A DNA stretch of 64,000 nucleotides from RBG-16-66-20 sp964564865. Its GTDB lineage: Bacteria > Pseudomonadota > Gammaproteobacteria > Burkholderiales > SG8-39. The stretch is from contig CAZMDA010000001.1 in NCBI GenBank assembly GCA_964564865.1, forward strand, positions 62,001 through 126,000, written 5' to 3'. This document shows positions 8,906-17,972 of the stretch, piece by piece (within the stretch, counting starts at the first letter, position 1; every line of letters begins with the position of its first letter). A program made the position numbers and the translations under genes. Under the pieces are notes generated by a model that saw only the letters and a list, made by a program, of their open reading frames with translations, ran no database searches and was not told the DNA's origin.

Positions 8906-10066
8906 ATGACGCAAAAGCGCATCGGCATCATCATGCACGGCGTCACCGGGCGCATGGGCATGAACCAGCACCTGGTGCGGTCGATCCTGGCGATCCGCAG
9001 GCAGGGCGGGGTGGTGCTGAAGGACGGCAGCCGCCTCATGCCCGACCCGATCCTGGTTGGCCGCAACCCGGACAAGATCCGGGCGTTGGCGCGGGAGCAC
9101 GGCGTCGAGCGCTGGGGCACGGACCTCGGGCAGGCGCTGCAGTCGACGGAGGACAGCGTGTTCTTCGACGCCGCCTCGACGCAGCTGCGGCCGAAGCTCC
9201 TCAAGCAGGCGATCGCCGCCGGGAAGCACATCTACTGCGAGAAGCCGGTGTCCACCACCCTCGCCGAGGCCATGGACCTCTACCGGGCGGCGAAGAAGGC
9301 GAAGGTGAAGCACGGCGTGGTGCAGGACAAGCTGTGGCTGCCCGGGCTGCTCAAGCTGGCGAAGCTGCGGGACCAGGGCTTCTTCGGCCGCATCCTGTCG
9401 GTGCGCGGGGAGTTCGGCTACTGGGTGTTCGAGGGCGACCCGGCGCGGGATCGACCGGCCCAGCGCCCGTCCTGGAACTACCGCAAGCAGGACGGCGGCG
9501 GGATCATCCTCGACATGCTGTGCCACTGGCGCTACGTGCTGGACAACCTGTTCGGCGAAGTGCAGGCACTGTCCTGCCTGGGCGCCACCCACATCCCGCA
9601 GCGCTGGGACGAGAACGGCAGGAAGTACAAGGCGACGGCGGACGACGCGGCCTACGCCACCTTCCGCCTCAAGGGCAACATCATTGCGCATTTCAATTCC
9701 TCCTGGACGGTGCGGGTGCGGCGCGACGACCTGCTCACGCTGCAGGTGGACGGCACCGAGGGCAGCGCGGTGGCGGGCCTGCGCGGCTGCCGGATCCAGT
9801 CCTACGCCGATACGCCCAAGCCCGTCTGGAATCCGGACATCCCGCAGCCGATCGATTTCTACGCCGGCTGGAAGGAAGTGCCGGACGAGGACGCCGACAA
9901 CGCCTTCAAGGCGCAGTGGGAACTGTTCCTGCGCCATGTCGCCGGAGAATCGAGGACCTTCCGCTGGGGGCTGCTGGAAGGGGCCAAGGGCGTGCAACTG
10001 GCGGAGCTGGGCCTGAAGAGCTGGAAGCAGAAGAAGTGGCTGGACGTGCCGAAGATCAAGCCATGA
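8906..10066 (+). CDS. Gfo/Idh/MocA family oxidoreductase
   Basis: NAD(P)-dependent sugar or polyol dehydrogenase fold of 386 residues. The N-terminal Rossmann region runs IGIIMHGVTGRMGMNQH, and the family's KHIYCEKPVSTTLAEAM holds the lysine of the EKP motif that normally serves catalysis. The C-terminal half is the expected beta-sheet domain. The ATG at 8906 lies five bases after the previous stop; a longer frame overlaps the Bug gene and is rejected. The following DUF993 gene overlaps by four bases, so the two products probably act in one pathway. Confidence 0.9.
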   Translation: MTQKRIGIIMHGVTGRMGMNQHLVRSILAIRRQGGVVLKDGSRLMPDPILVGRNPDKIRALAREHGVERWGTDLGQALQSTEDSVFFDAASTQLRPKLLKQAIAAGKHIYCEKPVSTTLAEAMDLYRAAKKAKVKHGVVQDKLWLPGLLKLAKLRDQGFFGRILSVRGEFGYWVFEGDPARDRPAQRPSWNYRKQDGGGIILDMLCHWRYVLDNLFGEVQALSCLGATHIPQRWDENGRKYKATADDAAYATFRLKGNIIAHFNSSWTVRVRRDDLLTLQVDGTEGSAVAGLRGCRIQSYADTPKPVWNPDIPQPIDFYAGWKEVPDEDADNAFKAQWELFLRHVAGESRTFRWGLLEGAKGVQLAELGLKSWKQKKWLDVPKIKP

Positions 10067-11229
10067 AACGCGACGTCCTCCTGTCGATCGACCTTCCCGC
10101 CTCCAGCGGGAAGGTCGAAACCTATGCCGTTCGCGAACCGAGGCGTTTCGACCGGCCGGCGAAGCCCTTCACCCGCGTCGCCTACGCCGCGGCGCACGTC
10201 GTTGCCGACCCCCTCTCGGCGAAGGAGCCCTGGCTGGAGGCGGCAATCGACTGGGACGCCACGCTCGCCTACCGGCGGCACCTGTGGTCCTGGGGCTTCG
10301 GCATCGCCGAATCCATGGACACCGCGCAGCGCGGCATGGGACTGGACTGGACCAACTCGCTGGAGCTGATCCGCCGCACGCTGGCCGAAGCCGGGCCCGG
10401 CTGCGTCGTGGCCTCGGGGGCGGGCACCGACCACCTGCCGTCGGGCGGGCATGCCATCGACCGCGTCATCGCGGCCTACGAGGAACAGTGCGCCGCGATC
10501 GAGAAGCTGGGCGGCCGCATCATCCTGATGGCGAGCCGCGCGCTGGCGGCGTCGGCCAGGTCGCCTGACGACTACGCAAAGGTCTACGATCGCATCCTCG
10601 GCCAGGTGAAGCAGCCGGTGATCATCCACTGGCTGGGCGAGATGTTCGACCCGGCGCTGGCCGGCTACTGGGGGAAGCAGGACCACCTCGAGGCCATGGA
10701 CGTGTGCCTCGCGATGCTCGCGCGCAACGCGGCGAAGGTGGACGGGATCAAGATCTCCCTGCTCGACAAGGACAAGGAAATCCGCATGCGCCGCCGCCTG
10801 CCCGCGGGCGTGCGCATGTACACCGGCGACGACTTCAACTTCGCCGAGCTGATCGAGGGCGACGCGCAGGGATACTCGGATGCGCTGCTGGGGATCTTCG
10901 ATTCCATCGCGCCCGCCGCTTCCGCCGCCCTGTCGTCGCTCGCGGCGAAGGACAGCGCGACCTACCACGACATCCTCGGCCCCACGGTGCCGCTGTCGCG
11001 CCACATCTTCCGGGCGCCGACGCGCTTCTACAAGACCGGCGTGGTGTTCATGGCCTGGCTGAACGGGCACCAGGACCACTTCGTCATGGTGGGCGGCCAG
11101 CAGAGCGCGCGCAGCATCCTGCATTTCGCCGAACTGTTCCGGCTCGCAGACGCCGCCGGCCTCCTGCAGGATCCGCCGCTCGCCTGCGCGCGCATGAAGC
11201 AGCTGCTGGCGACGCATGGCTGCGCCTGA
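10063..11229 (+). CDS. DUF993 protein (dihydrodipicolinate-synthase-like TIM barrel)
   Basis: A 388-residue protein recognised as the DUF993 family, related to class I aldolase/dihydrodipicolinate synthase barrels. Visible segments include GMGLDWTNSLELIRRTL, SGAGTDHLP, the strand-like QPVIIHWLGEMFDPAL and VDGIKISLLDKDKE, whose lysine could be the Schiff-base residue. It overlaps the Gfo/Idh/MocA gene (ATGA) and is overlapped by the isomerase gene downstream, forming a tight three-gene unit. A retro-aldol or lyase step on an oxidised sugar is plausible but is inference only. Confidence 0.78.
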   Translation: MKRDVLLSIDLPASSGKVETYAVREPRRFDRPAKPFTRVAYAAAHVVADPLSAKEPWLEAAIDWDATLAYRRHLWSWGFGIAESMDTAQRGMGLDWTNSLELIRRTLAEAGPGCVVASGAGTDHLPSGGHAIDRVIAAYEEQCAAIEKLGGRIILMASRALAASARSPDDYAKVYDRILGQVKQPVIIHWLGEMFDPALAGYWGKQDHLEAMDVCLAMLARNAAKVDGIKISLLDKDKEIRMRRRLPAGVRMYTGDDFNFAELIEGDAQGYSDALLGIFDSIAPAASAALSSLAAKDSATYHDILGPTVPLSRHIFRAPTRFYKTGVVFMAWLNGHQDHFVMVGGQQSARSILHFAELFRLADAAGLLQDPPLACARMKQLLATHGCA

Positions 11230-12049
11230 TCCGCATCGGGCCGCGCCCGATCCTTCCAGGCTGTCGCTCAACACCGCCACCGTGAAGGCGCAGTGGACGC
11301 TGGCGCAGGCCATCGAGGGCTGCGCGCGCCACGGCTACGGCGGTATTTCGCCCTGGCGCGACAAGCTGGCGCAGATGGGCCTCAAGGCGGCGAAGAAGGC
11401 CATCGAGGCCCACGACCTCGCCGTGACTGGCCTGTGCCGCGGCGGCTTCTTCGCCGCGAAGGACTGGCGCGACGACAACCGCCGCGCCATCGAGGAGGCG
11501 CACGAGCTGCAGGCGCAGTGCCTCGTGCTGGTGGTGGGCGGCCTGCCGCAGGGCTCGAAGGACATCGGCCACGCCCGCGAGCGGGTGCAGGAGTGCATCG
11601 CCCTGATCCTGCCCGAGGCGCGCGCCGCCGGCGTGCCGCTCGCCATCGAGCCGCTGCATCCGATGCAGGCCGCCGAGCGCGCCTGCGTCAACACGCTGGA
11701 GCAGGCGCTCGACATCTGCGACGCGCTCGGCGATGGCATGGGCGTCGCGGTGGACGTCTACCACACCTGGTGGGACCCGAAGCTCGAGGCGCAGATCGCG
11801 CGCGCGGGCCGGAAGCGCATCCTCGCGTACCACATCTGCGACTGGCTGGTGCCGACGCGCGACCTGTTGAACGACCGCGGCATGATGGGCGACGGCGTCA
11901 TCGACCTGCCGCGCATCCGCGGCTGGGTGGAGCAGGCGGGCTACGCCGGCCTGCACGAAGTGGAGATCTTCTCCGAGCTCGACTGGTGGAAGCGGGACCC
12001 GGACGAGGTGCTCGCGACCTGCAAGGACCGCTACCTGACGGCAACGTGA
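11216..12049 (+). CDS. Sugar phosphate isomerase/epimerase (AP-endonuclease-2 fold)
   Basis: A 277-residue TIM-barrel protein of the xylose-isomerase-like family. Metal-binding residues are visible in LAIEPLHPM (Glu), VAVDVYHTWWDP (Asp, His), ILAYHICDWL (His, Asp) and HEVEIFSELDWW (Glu). The family isomerises or epimerises keto-sugars, or dehydrates inosose-like rings. The ATG overlaps the DUF993 end by 14 bases. Residues 1-18 are proline- and alanine-rich and may not belong to the fold, so a slightly later start is possible, though no better one is evident. Confidence 0.85.
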   Translation: MAAPDPHRAAPDPSRLSLNTATVKAQWTLAQAIEGCARHGYGGISPWRDKLAQMGLKAAKKAIEAHDLAVTGLCRGGFFAAKDWRDDNRRAIEEAHELQAQCLVLVVGGLPQGSKDIGHARERVQECIALILPEARAAGVPLAIEPLHPMQAAERACVNTLEQALDICDALGDGMGVAVDVYHTWWDPKLEAQIARAGRKRILAYHICDWLVPTRDLLNDRGMMGDGVIDLPRIRGWVEQAGYAGLHEVEIFSELDWWKRDPDEVLATCKDRYLTAT

Positions 12050-12060
12050 AGGAGGCTTGA

Positions 12061-13110
12061 ATGCGCGGCGCAGTGTTCCTCGGCGACCGGAAGATCGAGA
12101 TCCGCAGCTTCCCCGACCCGACGCCCGGCCCGGGCGAGGTGGTGATCCAGATGAAGGCCTCGGGCATGTGCGGCAGCGACCTCAAGTTCTACCGCCCGCC
12201 CCCGGGCGAGGCGCAGAAGGCGCTGGGGCTGGGCAACAACACCGAGCCGTTCATCGGCGGCCACGAGCCCTGCGGCGTCATCGTCGCGCGCGGCGCCGGC
12301 GTGTCCGAACGCGAAGCGCCCATCGGCCAGCGCGTCATGAACCACCACTACGCCGGCTGCGGCGTCTGCGGCCACTGCCGCGTGGGCTGGTCGCAGCTGT
12401 GCCGCGCCGGGATCGTGGTCTACGGGGTCACCGGCGACGGCGGCCATGCCGAGTACCTGAAGGCACCGGCGCGCACCATGGTGCCGCTGCCCGAGGAGCT
12501 GTCGTTCTCCGAGGGCGCGGCGGTGTCCTGCGGCACCGGCACCGCGTTCGGCGCGCTGCGGCGCATGCAGACGCAGGGCGGGCAGACGCTGGCGGTGTTC
12601 GGCCAGGGGCCGGTGGGCCTGTCGGCGACGCTGCTCGGCGCGAAGATGGGCGCGCGCGTGATTGCCGTGGAAACGAACGCCGAGCGCCTCGCGCTGGCGA
12701 AGCGCTTCGGCGCCGACGCGCTCGTCGATGCGACGAAAGTGGAGGTGGTGCAGGCGCTGAAGGACCTCACCCGCGGCGAGGGCGTGGACCTGACGCTGGA
12801 GTGCAGCAGCGCGCCGGCGGCGCGGCTGGCGGCGGTGCGCGCGGTGAAGACCTGGGGCACGGCCTGCTTCGTGGGCGAGGGCGGCAACGTGACGCTCGAC
12901 GTGTCCCCCGACCTGCTGCGCCGGCAGGTGACCCTGATCGGCTCCTGGACCTTCAGCGCCATGGGCATGGGCGAGTGCGCGCGCTTCGTCGCCGACAACC
13001 GCATCCCGCTGGACAGCATCTTCACGCACCGCTGGAAGCTGGACCAGGCCGCCGAGGCCTACAAGGTCTTCGACGCCCAGTCCTCGGGCAAGGGCGTGTT
13101 CGAGTTCTAG
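12061..13110 (+). CDS. Zinc-dependent alcohol dehydrogenase
   Basis: Medium-chain dehydrogenase of 349 residues. The catalytic zinc site is built from Cys37 in GMCGSD and the histidine of GGHEP; the structural zinc loop has four cysteines in the CGVCGHCRVGWSQLC pattern. The NAD loop reads AVFGQGPVGLSATLL. AAGGAGG lies just before the ATG at 12061. The likely substrate is a polyol or sugar-acid alcohol, given the isomerase upstream and the lactonase downstream. It ends on a CTAG shared with the convergent lactonase gene. Confidence 0.93.
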   Translation: MRGAVFLGDRKIEIRSFPDPTPGPGEVVIQMKASGMCGSDLKFYRPPPGEAQKALGLGNNTEPFIGGHEPCGVIVARGAGVSEREAPIGQRVMNHHYAGCGVCGHCRVGWSQLCRAGIVVYGVTGDGGHAEYLKAPARTMVPLPEELSFSEGAAVSCGTGTAFGALRRMQTQGGQTLAVFGQGPVGLSATLLGAKMGARVIAVETNAERLALAKRFGADALVDATKVEVVQALKDLTRGEGVDLTLECSSAPAARLAAVRAVKTWGTACFVGEGGNVTLDVSPDLLRRQVTLIGSWTFSAMGMGECARFVADNRIPLDSIFTHRWKLDQAAEAYKVFDAQSSGKGVFEF

Positions 13111-14054
13111 AAGTAGGCGACGCCCTGGGTGTTGACGTAGAGGGCGTAGATCGAGGTCGTCGCCGCCATGAACAGGCGGTTGCGCTGCGTGCCGCCGAAG
13201 CAGACGTTGGCGCAGCGCTCCGGCAGGTCGATGCGACCGATGAGTTTCCCGGCCGGATTGAAGACGTGCACGCCGTCCAGCCCCGCCTCGCCCATGCCCC
13301 AGCCGCACCACAGGTTGCCGTCGACGTCGACGCGGAAGCCGTCGGGGGTGCCCTTGGGGCCGGCGTCGATCAGGACGCGGCGGTTGGCCAGGGTCCGGCC
13401 CTCCACCACGTCGTAGGCGAGGATCTTGCGCGGCACCGAGCGCGACTCGACGATGTAGAGGACCTTCTCGTCCGGGGAGAAGGCGAGGCCGTTGGGCTGA
13501 TTGATGCCCTCAGCGACCACCGTCGCCTTGCCCGACGTATCCAGCCGGTAGACGTTCGTCGGCAGTTCCGGCTCGGCCTTCGCGCCCTCGTAGTGGCCGA
13601 GGATGCCGAAGCTGGGGTCGGTGAACCAGATCGAGCGGTCGGACTTGCAGACGATGTCGTTGGGCGAATTCAGGCGCCTGCCCTCGAAGCGGTCGATCAG
13701 CGTCGTGACGCGGCCGTCGTATTCGGTGCGTGACACCCGGCGGCCGCCGTGCTCGCAGGTGAGCAGGCGCCCGCGGCGGTCGCGGGTATTGCCGTTGGCG
13801 TGGCCGGAGGGGCTGCGGAACACGCTGGTGGTCCCGGTCTCCTCGTCCCAGCGGTACATGCGGTTTCCCGGCACGTCGCTCCACACCAGGCTGCGCGCAT
13901 CGCCCAGCCAGACCGGGCCCTCGGCCCAGCGGAAACCGGTGGCGAGGCGCTCCACCTTCGCGAGCGGCAGGCGGTAGCGGTTGAAGGATTCGTCCACGGC
14001 CACGACGGCGGGATCGGGAACGCGCTGGCTGGGGTGCCACTCGATGGTGTCCAT
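13107..14054 (-). CDS. SMP-30/gluconolactonase family protein
   Basis: A 315-residue six-bladed beta-propeller hydrolase predicted to open sugar lactones. Typical segments are EGPVWLGDARSLVWSDVPGNRMYRW near the N-terminus, then NSPNDIVCKSDRSIWFTDPSFG and the later NGLAFSPDEKVLYIVES, which carry the metal-binding Glu, Asn and Asp positions of the family. No signal peptide, so cytoplasmic. It is convergent with the alcohol dehydrogenase and divergent from the uronate-dehydrogenase-like gene 69 bases away, a pairing that fits oxidation of a uronate to a lactone followed by hydrolysis. Confidence 0.9.
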   Translation of the reverse strand: MDTIEWHPSQRVPDPAVVAVDESFNRYRLPLAKVERLATGFRWAEGPVWLGDARSLVWSDVPGNRMYRWDEETGTTSVFRSPSGHANGNTRDRRGRLLTCEHGGRRVSRTEYDGRVTTLIDRFEGRRLNSPNDIVCKSDRSIWFTDPSFGILGHYEGAKAEPELPTNVYRLDTSGKATVVAEGINQPNGLAFSPDEKVLYIVESRSVPRKILAYDVVEGRTLANRRVLIDAGPKGTPDGFRVDVDGNLWCGWGMGEAGLDGVHVFNPAGKLIGRIDLPERCANVCFGGTQRNRLFMAATTSIYALYVNTQGVAYF

Positions 14055-14123
14055 GGCGGCATTATTTCATCAACCGGGGCGCGCCCGGCGATACTTCCGG
14101 GGGCGAAAGGAGCAGATACAGCC

Positions 14124-14945
14124 ATGAAGAAGACCATCCTCATCACCGGCGCCGCGGGCGACGTCGGCACCCACCTGCGCCGGGAGCTGGCGAAGAAGTA
14201 TCGCATCAGGGCATCGGACCTGCGGTCGCTGAAGAAGGTCGGAAAGGAGACCTTCATGCGCGCCGACATCTCCCGGATGGCCGACGCCCTGCGCATCACG
14301 AAGGGCGTGGACGCCATCGTGCACCTGGGCGGCTACTCGGTGGAGGGGCCCTGGGAGGGCATCCTCAGCGCCAACATCGTCGGCTGCTACAACGTGTTCG
14401 AGGCCGCACGCAGGAACGGCGTGAAGCGGATCGTGTTCCCGACCTCGAATCATGCCGTCGGGTTCTACAGGCGCAGCACGACCATCGACCACCGCGTCTA
14501 CCCGAAGCCCGACAGCCGCTACGGCGTGTCCAAGGTGTTCGGCGAGGCGCTGGGCAGCCTCTACGCCGACAAGTACGGCATGGAGTTCCTGATGATTCGC
14601 GTCGGCAACGTCAACCCGGCGCCGATCGACAAGCGGCGCCTGTCCATCTGGGTTAGCCCGCGCGACCTCGCGCAGCTGGTGACGATCGGCATCGAGCATC
14701 CGGAGATCCGCTTCGAGATCGTCTACGGCATCTCGGGCAACACGCGCGCCTGGTATGACAACGCGAACGCCTTTCGCCTTGGCTACAAGCCGAAGGACAA
14801 CGCCGAGGCCTGGGCGGTGGAGGTGCTGGCGAAGGAGAAGAAGGGCGATCCGGTCGCCGAGAAGTACCAGGGCGGGGTGTTCTGCGCCGTGGAGGAAGTG
14901 CCCAATCCGGCGCCGCTGCCGAAGCGGCGGCGCGCCGCCCGCTAG
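14124..14945 (+). CDS. Extended SDR, uronate-dehydrogenase-like
   Basis: A 273-residue NAD-binding protein with ILITGAAGDVGTHLRREL as the glycine-rich loop and the Tyr-x3-Lys catalytic pair in SRYGVSKVFGE. The sequence through HLGGYSVEGPWEGILSANIVGCYNVFEAAR is characteristic of the uronate dehydrogenase group, which oxidises glucuronate or galacturonate to aldarolactones. The ATG at 14124 follows AAAGGAGC at good spacing; a longer frame runs antisense through the lactonase and is rejected. A perfect palindrome begins at the base after its stop codon. Confidence 0.83.
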   Translation: MKKTILITGAAGDVGTHLRRELAKKYRIRASDLRSLKKVGKETFMRADISRMADALRITKGVDAIVHLGGYSVEGPWEGILSANIVGCYNVFEAARRNGVKRIVFPTSNHAVGFYRRSTTIDHRVYPKPDSRYGVSKVFGEALGSLYADKYGMEFLMIRVGNVNPAPIDKRRLSIWVSPRDLAQLVTIGIEHPEIRFEIVYGISGNTRAWYDNANAFRLGYKPKDNAEAWAVEVLAKEKKGDPVAEKYQGGVFCAVEEVPNPAPLPKRRRAAR

Positions 14946-14975
14946 CCCGAATGTGCACGATCGTGCACATTCGGG
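14946..14975. repeat. 30-bp perfect palindrome between convergent genes
   Basis: The 30 bases after the uronate-dehydrogenase-like stop are a perfect palindrome: CCCGAATGTGCACGA followed by its reverse complement. The inner 22 bases have the form AATGT-N3-CGATCG-N3-ACATT, shared with the palindrome at 33626-33647. It lies between two convergent genes and could fold into a hairpin on either transcript, so a bidirectional terminator without a U-tract is the simplest reading. A dimeric regulator site is the alternative. Confidence 0.85.
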
Positions 14976-14990
14976 GGCCTTCCGCCCTGG

Positions 14991-16058
14991 CTACTTCTTC
15001 GCGTCGCGCCGCTCGAGCAGCTCGGCACGGGGTTTCAGGATGTCGTCGAACTTCGATTTCGCGATCAGCACCACGTGCCCGGCCAGCGCCCTCTCGCGCG
15101 GCAGCCGCTCGTTCAGCTTCTTCAGCCGGTCCTCGGCGTCCTTGCCCTGGGGCTTGGGCTCTCCGGCGACGGCCACCTGGGCGTAGTAGTTCTCGCCCGA
15201 GAGCTTGCCCAGCCGGATGGTGTAGGTGAGGCCGTCGAAGGTGCTCGCCACCAGCGTGACGGGCTTGTCCAGGCCGCTGTCGGCGGGCTTCACCTCCGGC
15301 GGCGCGACGTCGGCGAGCTCGATGCTGTTGAGCGAATACGAGGCCGCGTTCGCCTTGGTGACCTCCAGCTTCTCGCCCGGCCGCAGCGGCGCGAGCCGCC
15401 AGTCCGCGTTGTCGCCGGAGCGCTCGATCCGCCAGCCCTCGCCCTCGGCGGGACGGTAGTCGAGCGCCTTCACGCCCTCGGCGCCGAAGCCCGGGCGCGC
15501 GATCCAGTCGGCGCTTTTCGTGCTCGCCTGCGCGAGCGGGTCGGCGACGACGTAGACGGTCTTCTCCTCGCCCGGCAGGGCGACGAAGCGCCCGTCGCCG
15601 CGCGCGGTCTCGGGCTTCTCCGGCGGGGTCTTGAAGTACTTGCGGCCGGCGACGAAGCGCGCCAGCGGCTTGCCGTCGGCGCCCTGGAACTCGACCGTGG
15701 TGCCGCTTTCGTCCAGCTGCAGGCGGGCGCGGTCCTTCTCGCCGATGGGCTCGACCTGCCCGATCTTGAGCTCCAGCGCCTTGAGGACGAACTCTCGTAC
15801 CTTGTCGAAGTCGGCGGCGTAGCCGTTGCGCTCGGCGATGGCCCACTGCTCGCCCTTGCGGGCGAGGGTCAGGGTCGCCTTGGGCTCGCGGATCACGATG
15901 CCCGCCACGTCGGCCGCCTTCAGGCCCTTGAGCAGCGGCTGGCCGAGGGTGCCCGAGGCGGGCGGCTTGTGCGCGTCGCCCTGCTGGCGCACCAGCAGCG
16001 CGCCGCCGCCGAGTACCGCCAGCAGCAGGACCAGGACCGCGGCGATCCTCGCGTTCAT
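14991..16058 (-). CDS. DUF4340 domain protein
   Basis: A 355-residue protein with one N-terminal membrane anchor (VLVLLLAVLGGGALLV) and an extracytoplasmic domain of the DUF4340 type, found beside GldG-type ABC components. The lysine/glutamate-rich region near the end (KPQGKDAEDRLKKLNERLP) looks helical. Its start overlaps the GldG-like gene by four bases, so it is the last gene of a four-gene minus-strand operon. The function is unknown; a role as an accessory subunit facing the periplasm is inferred from the membrane anchor and position. Confidence 0.8.
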   Translation of the reverse strand: MNARIAAVLVLLLAVLGGGALLVRQQGDAHKPPASGTLGQPLLKGLKAADVAGIVIREPKATLTLARKGEQWAIAERNGYAADFDKVREFVLKALELKIGQVEPIGEKDRARLQLDESGTTVEFQGADGKPLARFVAGRKYFKTPPEKPETARGDGRFVALPGEEKTVYVVADPLAQASTKSADWIARPGFGAEGVKALDYRPAEGEGWRIERSGDNADWRLAPLRPGEKLEVTKANAASYSLNSIELADVAPPEVKPADSGLDKPVTLVASTFDGLTYTIRLGKLSGENYYAQVAVAGEPKPQGKDAEDRLKKLNERLPRERALAGHVVLIAKSKFDDILKPRAELLERRDAKK

Positions 16059-17962
16059 GCCGGCACCGCCTCGCGTTGGGCAGCCGCCGCGCGGCGGCTG
16101 CGGCGCAGCAGCGCCACCAGCAGCCCGGCCAGCGCCACCAGCAGGGGCATCAGCGCGATGTTCGCCACCTTGGTCCAGAACACGAGGCTCTCGGCGTCCT
16201 GGCGCAGGTTCTTGCGCAGCTCCTTCAGCTCGGCCTGGGTGCGGGTGGCGGTCTTGCGCAGGTTCTCGATCTCCGCCTGCTGCTCCGGGGTCAGGATCTG
16301 CGCCGAGCCCTTCGCCTGCGCGGCCGGGCCGCGCGCCTTCTGCAGCTCCTGCAGCTTCTCCAGCGTCTTCTGGCGCTCGTCCTCCAGCGCCTTCAGCCGC
16401 CCGAAGTACTGCTTCTGGGCCTCGGCCTCCATCTCGCGCACCACCGTGAGCGGGCGGAACGCCGAGGCGCGGCTCTGCAGCGAGATCAGCGCATCGCCCG
16501 AGGCGACCTGCTCGACCAGGCTCTGCGCGAAGGCGAGGTTGCCGTTGGAGGGGACGATGATGCGGCGGCCGAATACTTCCTGGATGTCCACCGCGGCGCC
16601 GTCGTGCAGCATGTCGACGTCGGCCACCAGCACCACCGAGTTGTCGGCGGCGGACTGCGCAAGGTGCGCCGGGGCGGCCGGGGCGTCCTTCTTCGCGTCC
16701 TTCGCCGCCGGCGCGCCGTCCTTGGGCCGGCCCTCGGGGAACGCGCTCCTGAACTTCCCCGACAGGCGCAGCGCCAGCGGGCGCGCCTTGTCCTCGGGCT
16801 GGAAGCCCTTCAGCGCCGCCTCGCCGGACACCGTCGCCACCACGTTGTCCACCAGCATGGAGTTGGGCGAGGACTTGACCAGCTCGGTCAGCTTGAGGCC
16901 CTCGGCCGGCTTGACCTCGAACGCCCCGCCGAAGGCATACAGCAGCGTCTCGATCTGGCTGGTGGAGACGTCGTCGCGGTTGAAGGCGGTGCGGTTCAGC
17001 GTCAGCACCGTCGGCGTGAGGCGGCTGCCGCCGCCGGAGGCGTAGACCACGTCGGCGATCACCTTGCCCGGGTTCATCTCCACGCCCCAGGCCTTGAACA
17101 GCTTCGGCAGGCTGGAGGTGGAGCCGCCGGCGCTCGCCCCCGGCATCGGGCTGGGCTGCTGGTCGAAGTAGGCGTAGGGGTCGACGAAGGCGACCAGCTT
17201 GCCGCCGCGCATGACGAACTGGTCGAGCACGTACTCCACCGACTCCGGGACGTCGCGCGGGTGGATCAGCAGCAGCACGTTGATGTCCTTGTCGATGGAC
17301 TCGGTCATCATGTTCACTTCCCGGACGTTGAAGTCGCGCTTCAGCTCGTTGGCGAACACCCAGGGCTCGGAACTCTGCCGCGTCATCGGGTTGAAGCGCT
17401 CGCCCAGCACCGGCAGGCCGCTCATCAGGCCGATGGTCGGGCGCTCGGCGCTGCCGACCCGGGCGATGGCGCGCGCCAGGTCGTACTCCAGCAGGCGCTC
17501 GCGCTGCGGCGAGACCGCGGCGATGACCTGCTTGCGGTCGAGCTGCGTCACCGCCACGCCGAGGTAGAACTGCTCGCCCGAGGGGAGCTGCTGCGCCTCG
17601 ACGCCGTCCAGCTGGGCGGATTCCTCCTCCTCGCTGTCCGGGCGCGGGTTGTACTTCTCGATCACCAGGTTGGTGCCGGCCACCGACTTGAACTCGCGCA
17701 CCATGTCGTCCACGCGCTTGGCGAAGCTGCGCAGCTGCACCGGCATCGCCTGCTCGCCCTGCGAGACGTACAGCTTCACCTTCACCGGCGCCTGCAGCCC
17801 GCGCAGGATCTTCTTCGTGCCATCGGACAGCGTGTACAGGTTGCCGTCGGTGAGGTCGGCGCGCACCGCCGCCAGCGAGGCGAGGTAGTTGGCCGCCACC
17901 AGGATCAGGAACAGCGCCGCCAGGCCGACGGCGGAATACAGCAGGGCTTCGTTCTTCTTCAT
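16055..17962 (-). CDS. GldG-like ABC transport auxiliary protein
   Basis: A 635-residue membrane protein with one N-terminal segment (LYSAVGLAALFLILVAANYL), a large extracytoplasmic part and a C-terminal segment (NIALMPLLVALAGLLVALL) followed by a basic tail. The region SDGTKKILRGLQAPVKVKLYVS and the following DMVREF stretch are typical of the family first described in Bacteroidetes gliding. A coiled-coil-like Glu/Lys/Gln stretch precedes the last membrane segment, about 95 to 40 residues from the C-terminus. In proteobacteria the transported substance is unknown. It sits between the permease and DUF4340 genes. Confidence 0.85.
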   Translation of the reverse strand: MKKNEALLYSAVGLAALFLILVAANYLASLAAVRADLTDGNLYTLSDGTKKILRGLQAPVKVKLYVSQGEQAMPVQLRSFAKRVDDMVREFKSVAGTNLVIEKYNPRPDSEEEESAQLDGVEAQQLPSGEQFYLGVAVTQLDRKQVIAAVSPQRERLLEYDLARAIARVGSAERPTIGLMSGLPVLGERFNPMTRQSSEPWVFANELKRDFNVREVNMMTESIDKDINVLLLIHPRDVPESVEYVLDQFVMRGGKLVAFVDPYAYFDQQPSPMPGASAGGSTSSLPKLFKAWGVEMNPGKVIADVVYASGGGSRLTPTVLTLNRTAFNRDDVSTSQIETLLYAFGGAFEVKPAEGLKLTELVKSSPNSMLVDNVVATVSGEAALKGFQPEDKARPLALRLSGKFRSAFPEGRPKDGAPAAKDAKKDAPAAPAHLAQSAADNSVVLVADVDMLHDGAAVDIQEVFGRRIIVPSNGNLAFAQSLVEQVASGDALISLQSRASAFRPLTVVREMEAEAQKQYFGRLKALEDERQKTLEKLQELQKARGPAAQAKGSAQILTPEQQAEIENLRKTATRTQAELKELRKNLRQDAESLVFWTKVANIALMPLLVALAGLLVALLRRSRRAAAAQREAVPA

Positions 17963-17972
17963 GGTTCGGTCC

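Noticed and set aside
14946..14975. Palindrome as an attachment site for a mobile element
   Set aside because: No integrase or duplicated copy flanks any segment; the only related sequence is another palindrome between convergent genes.
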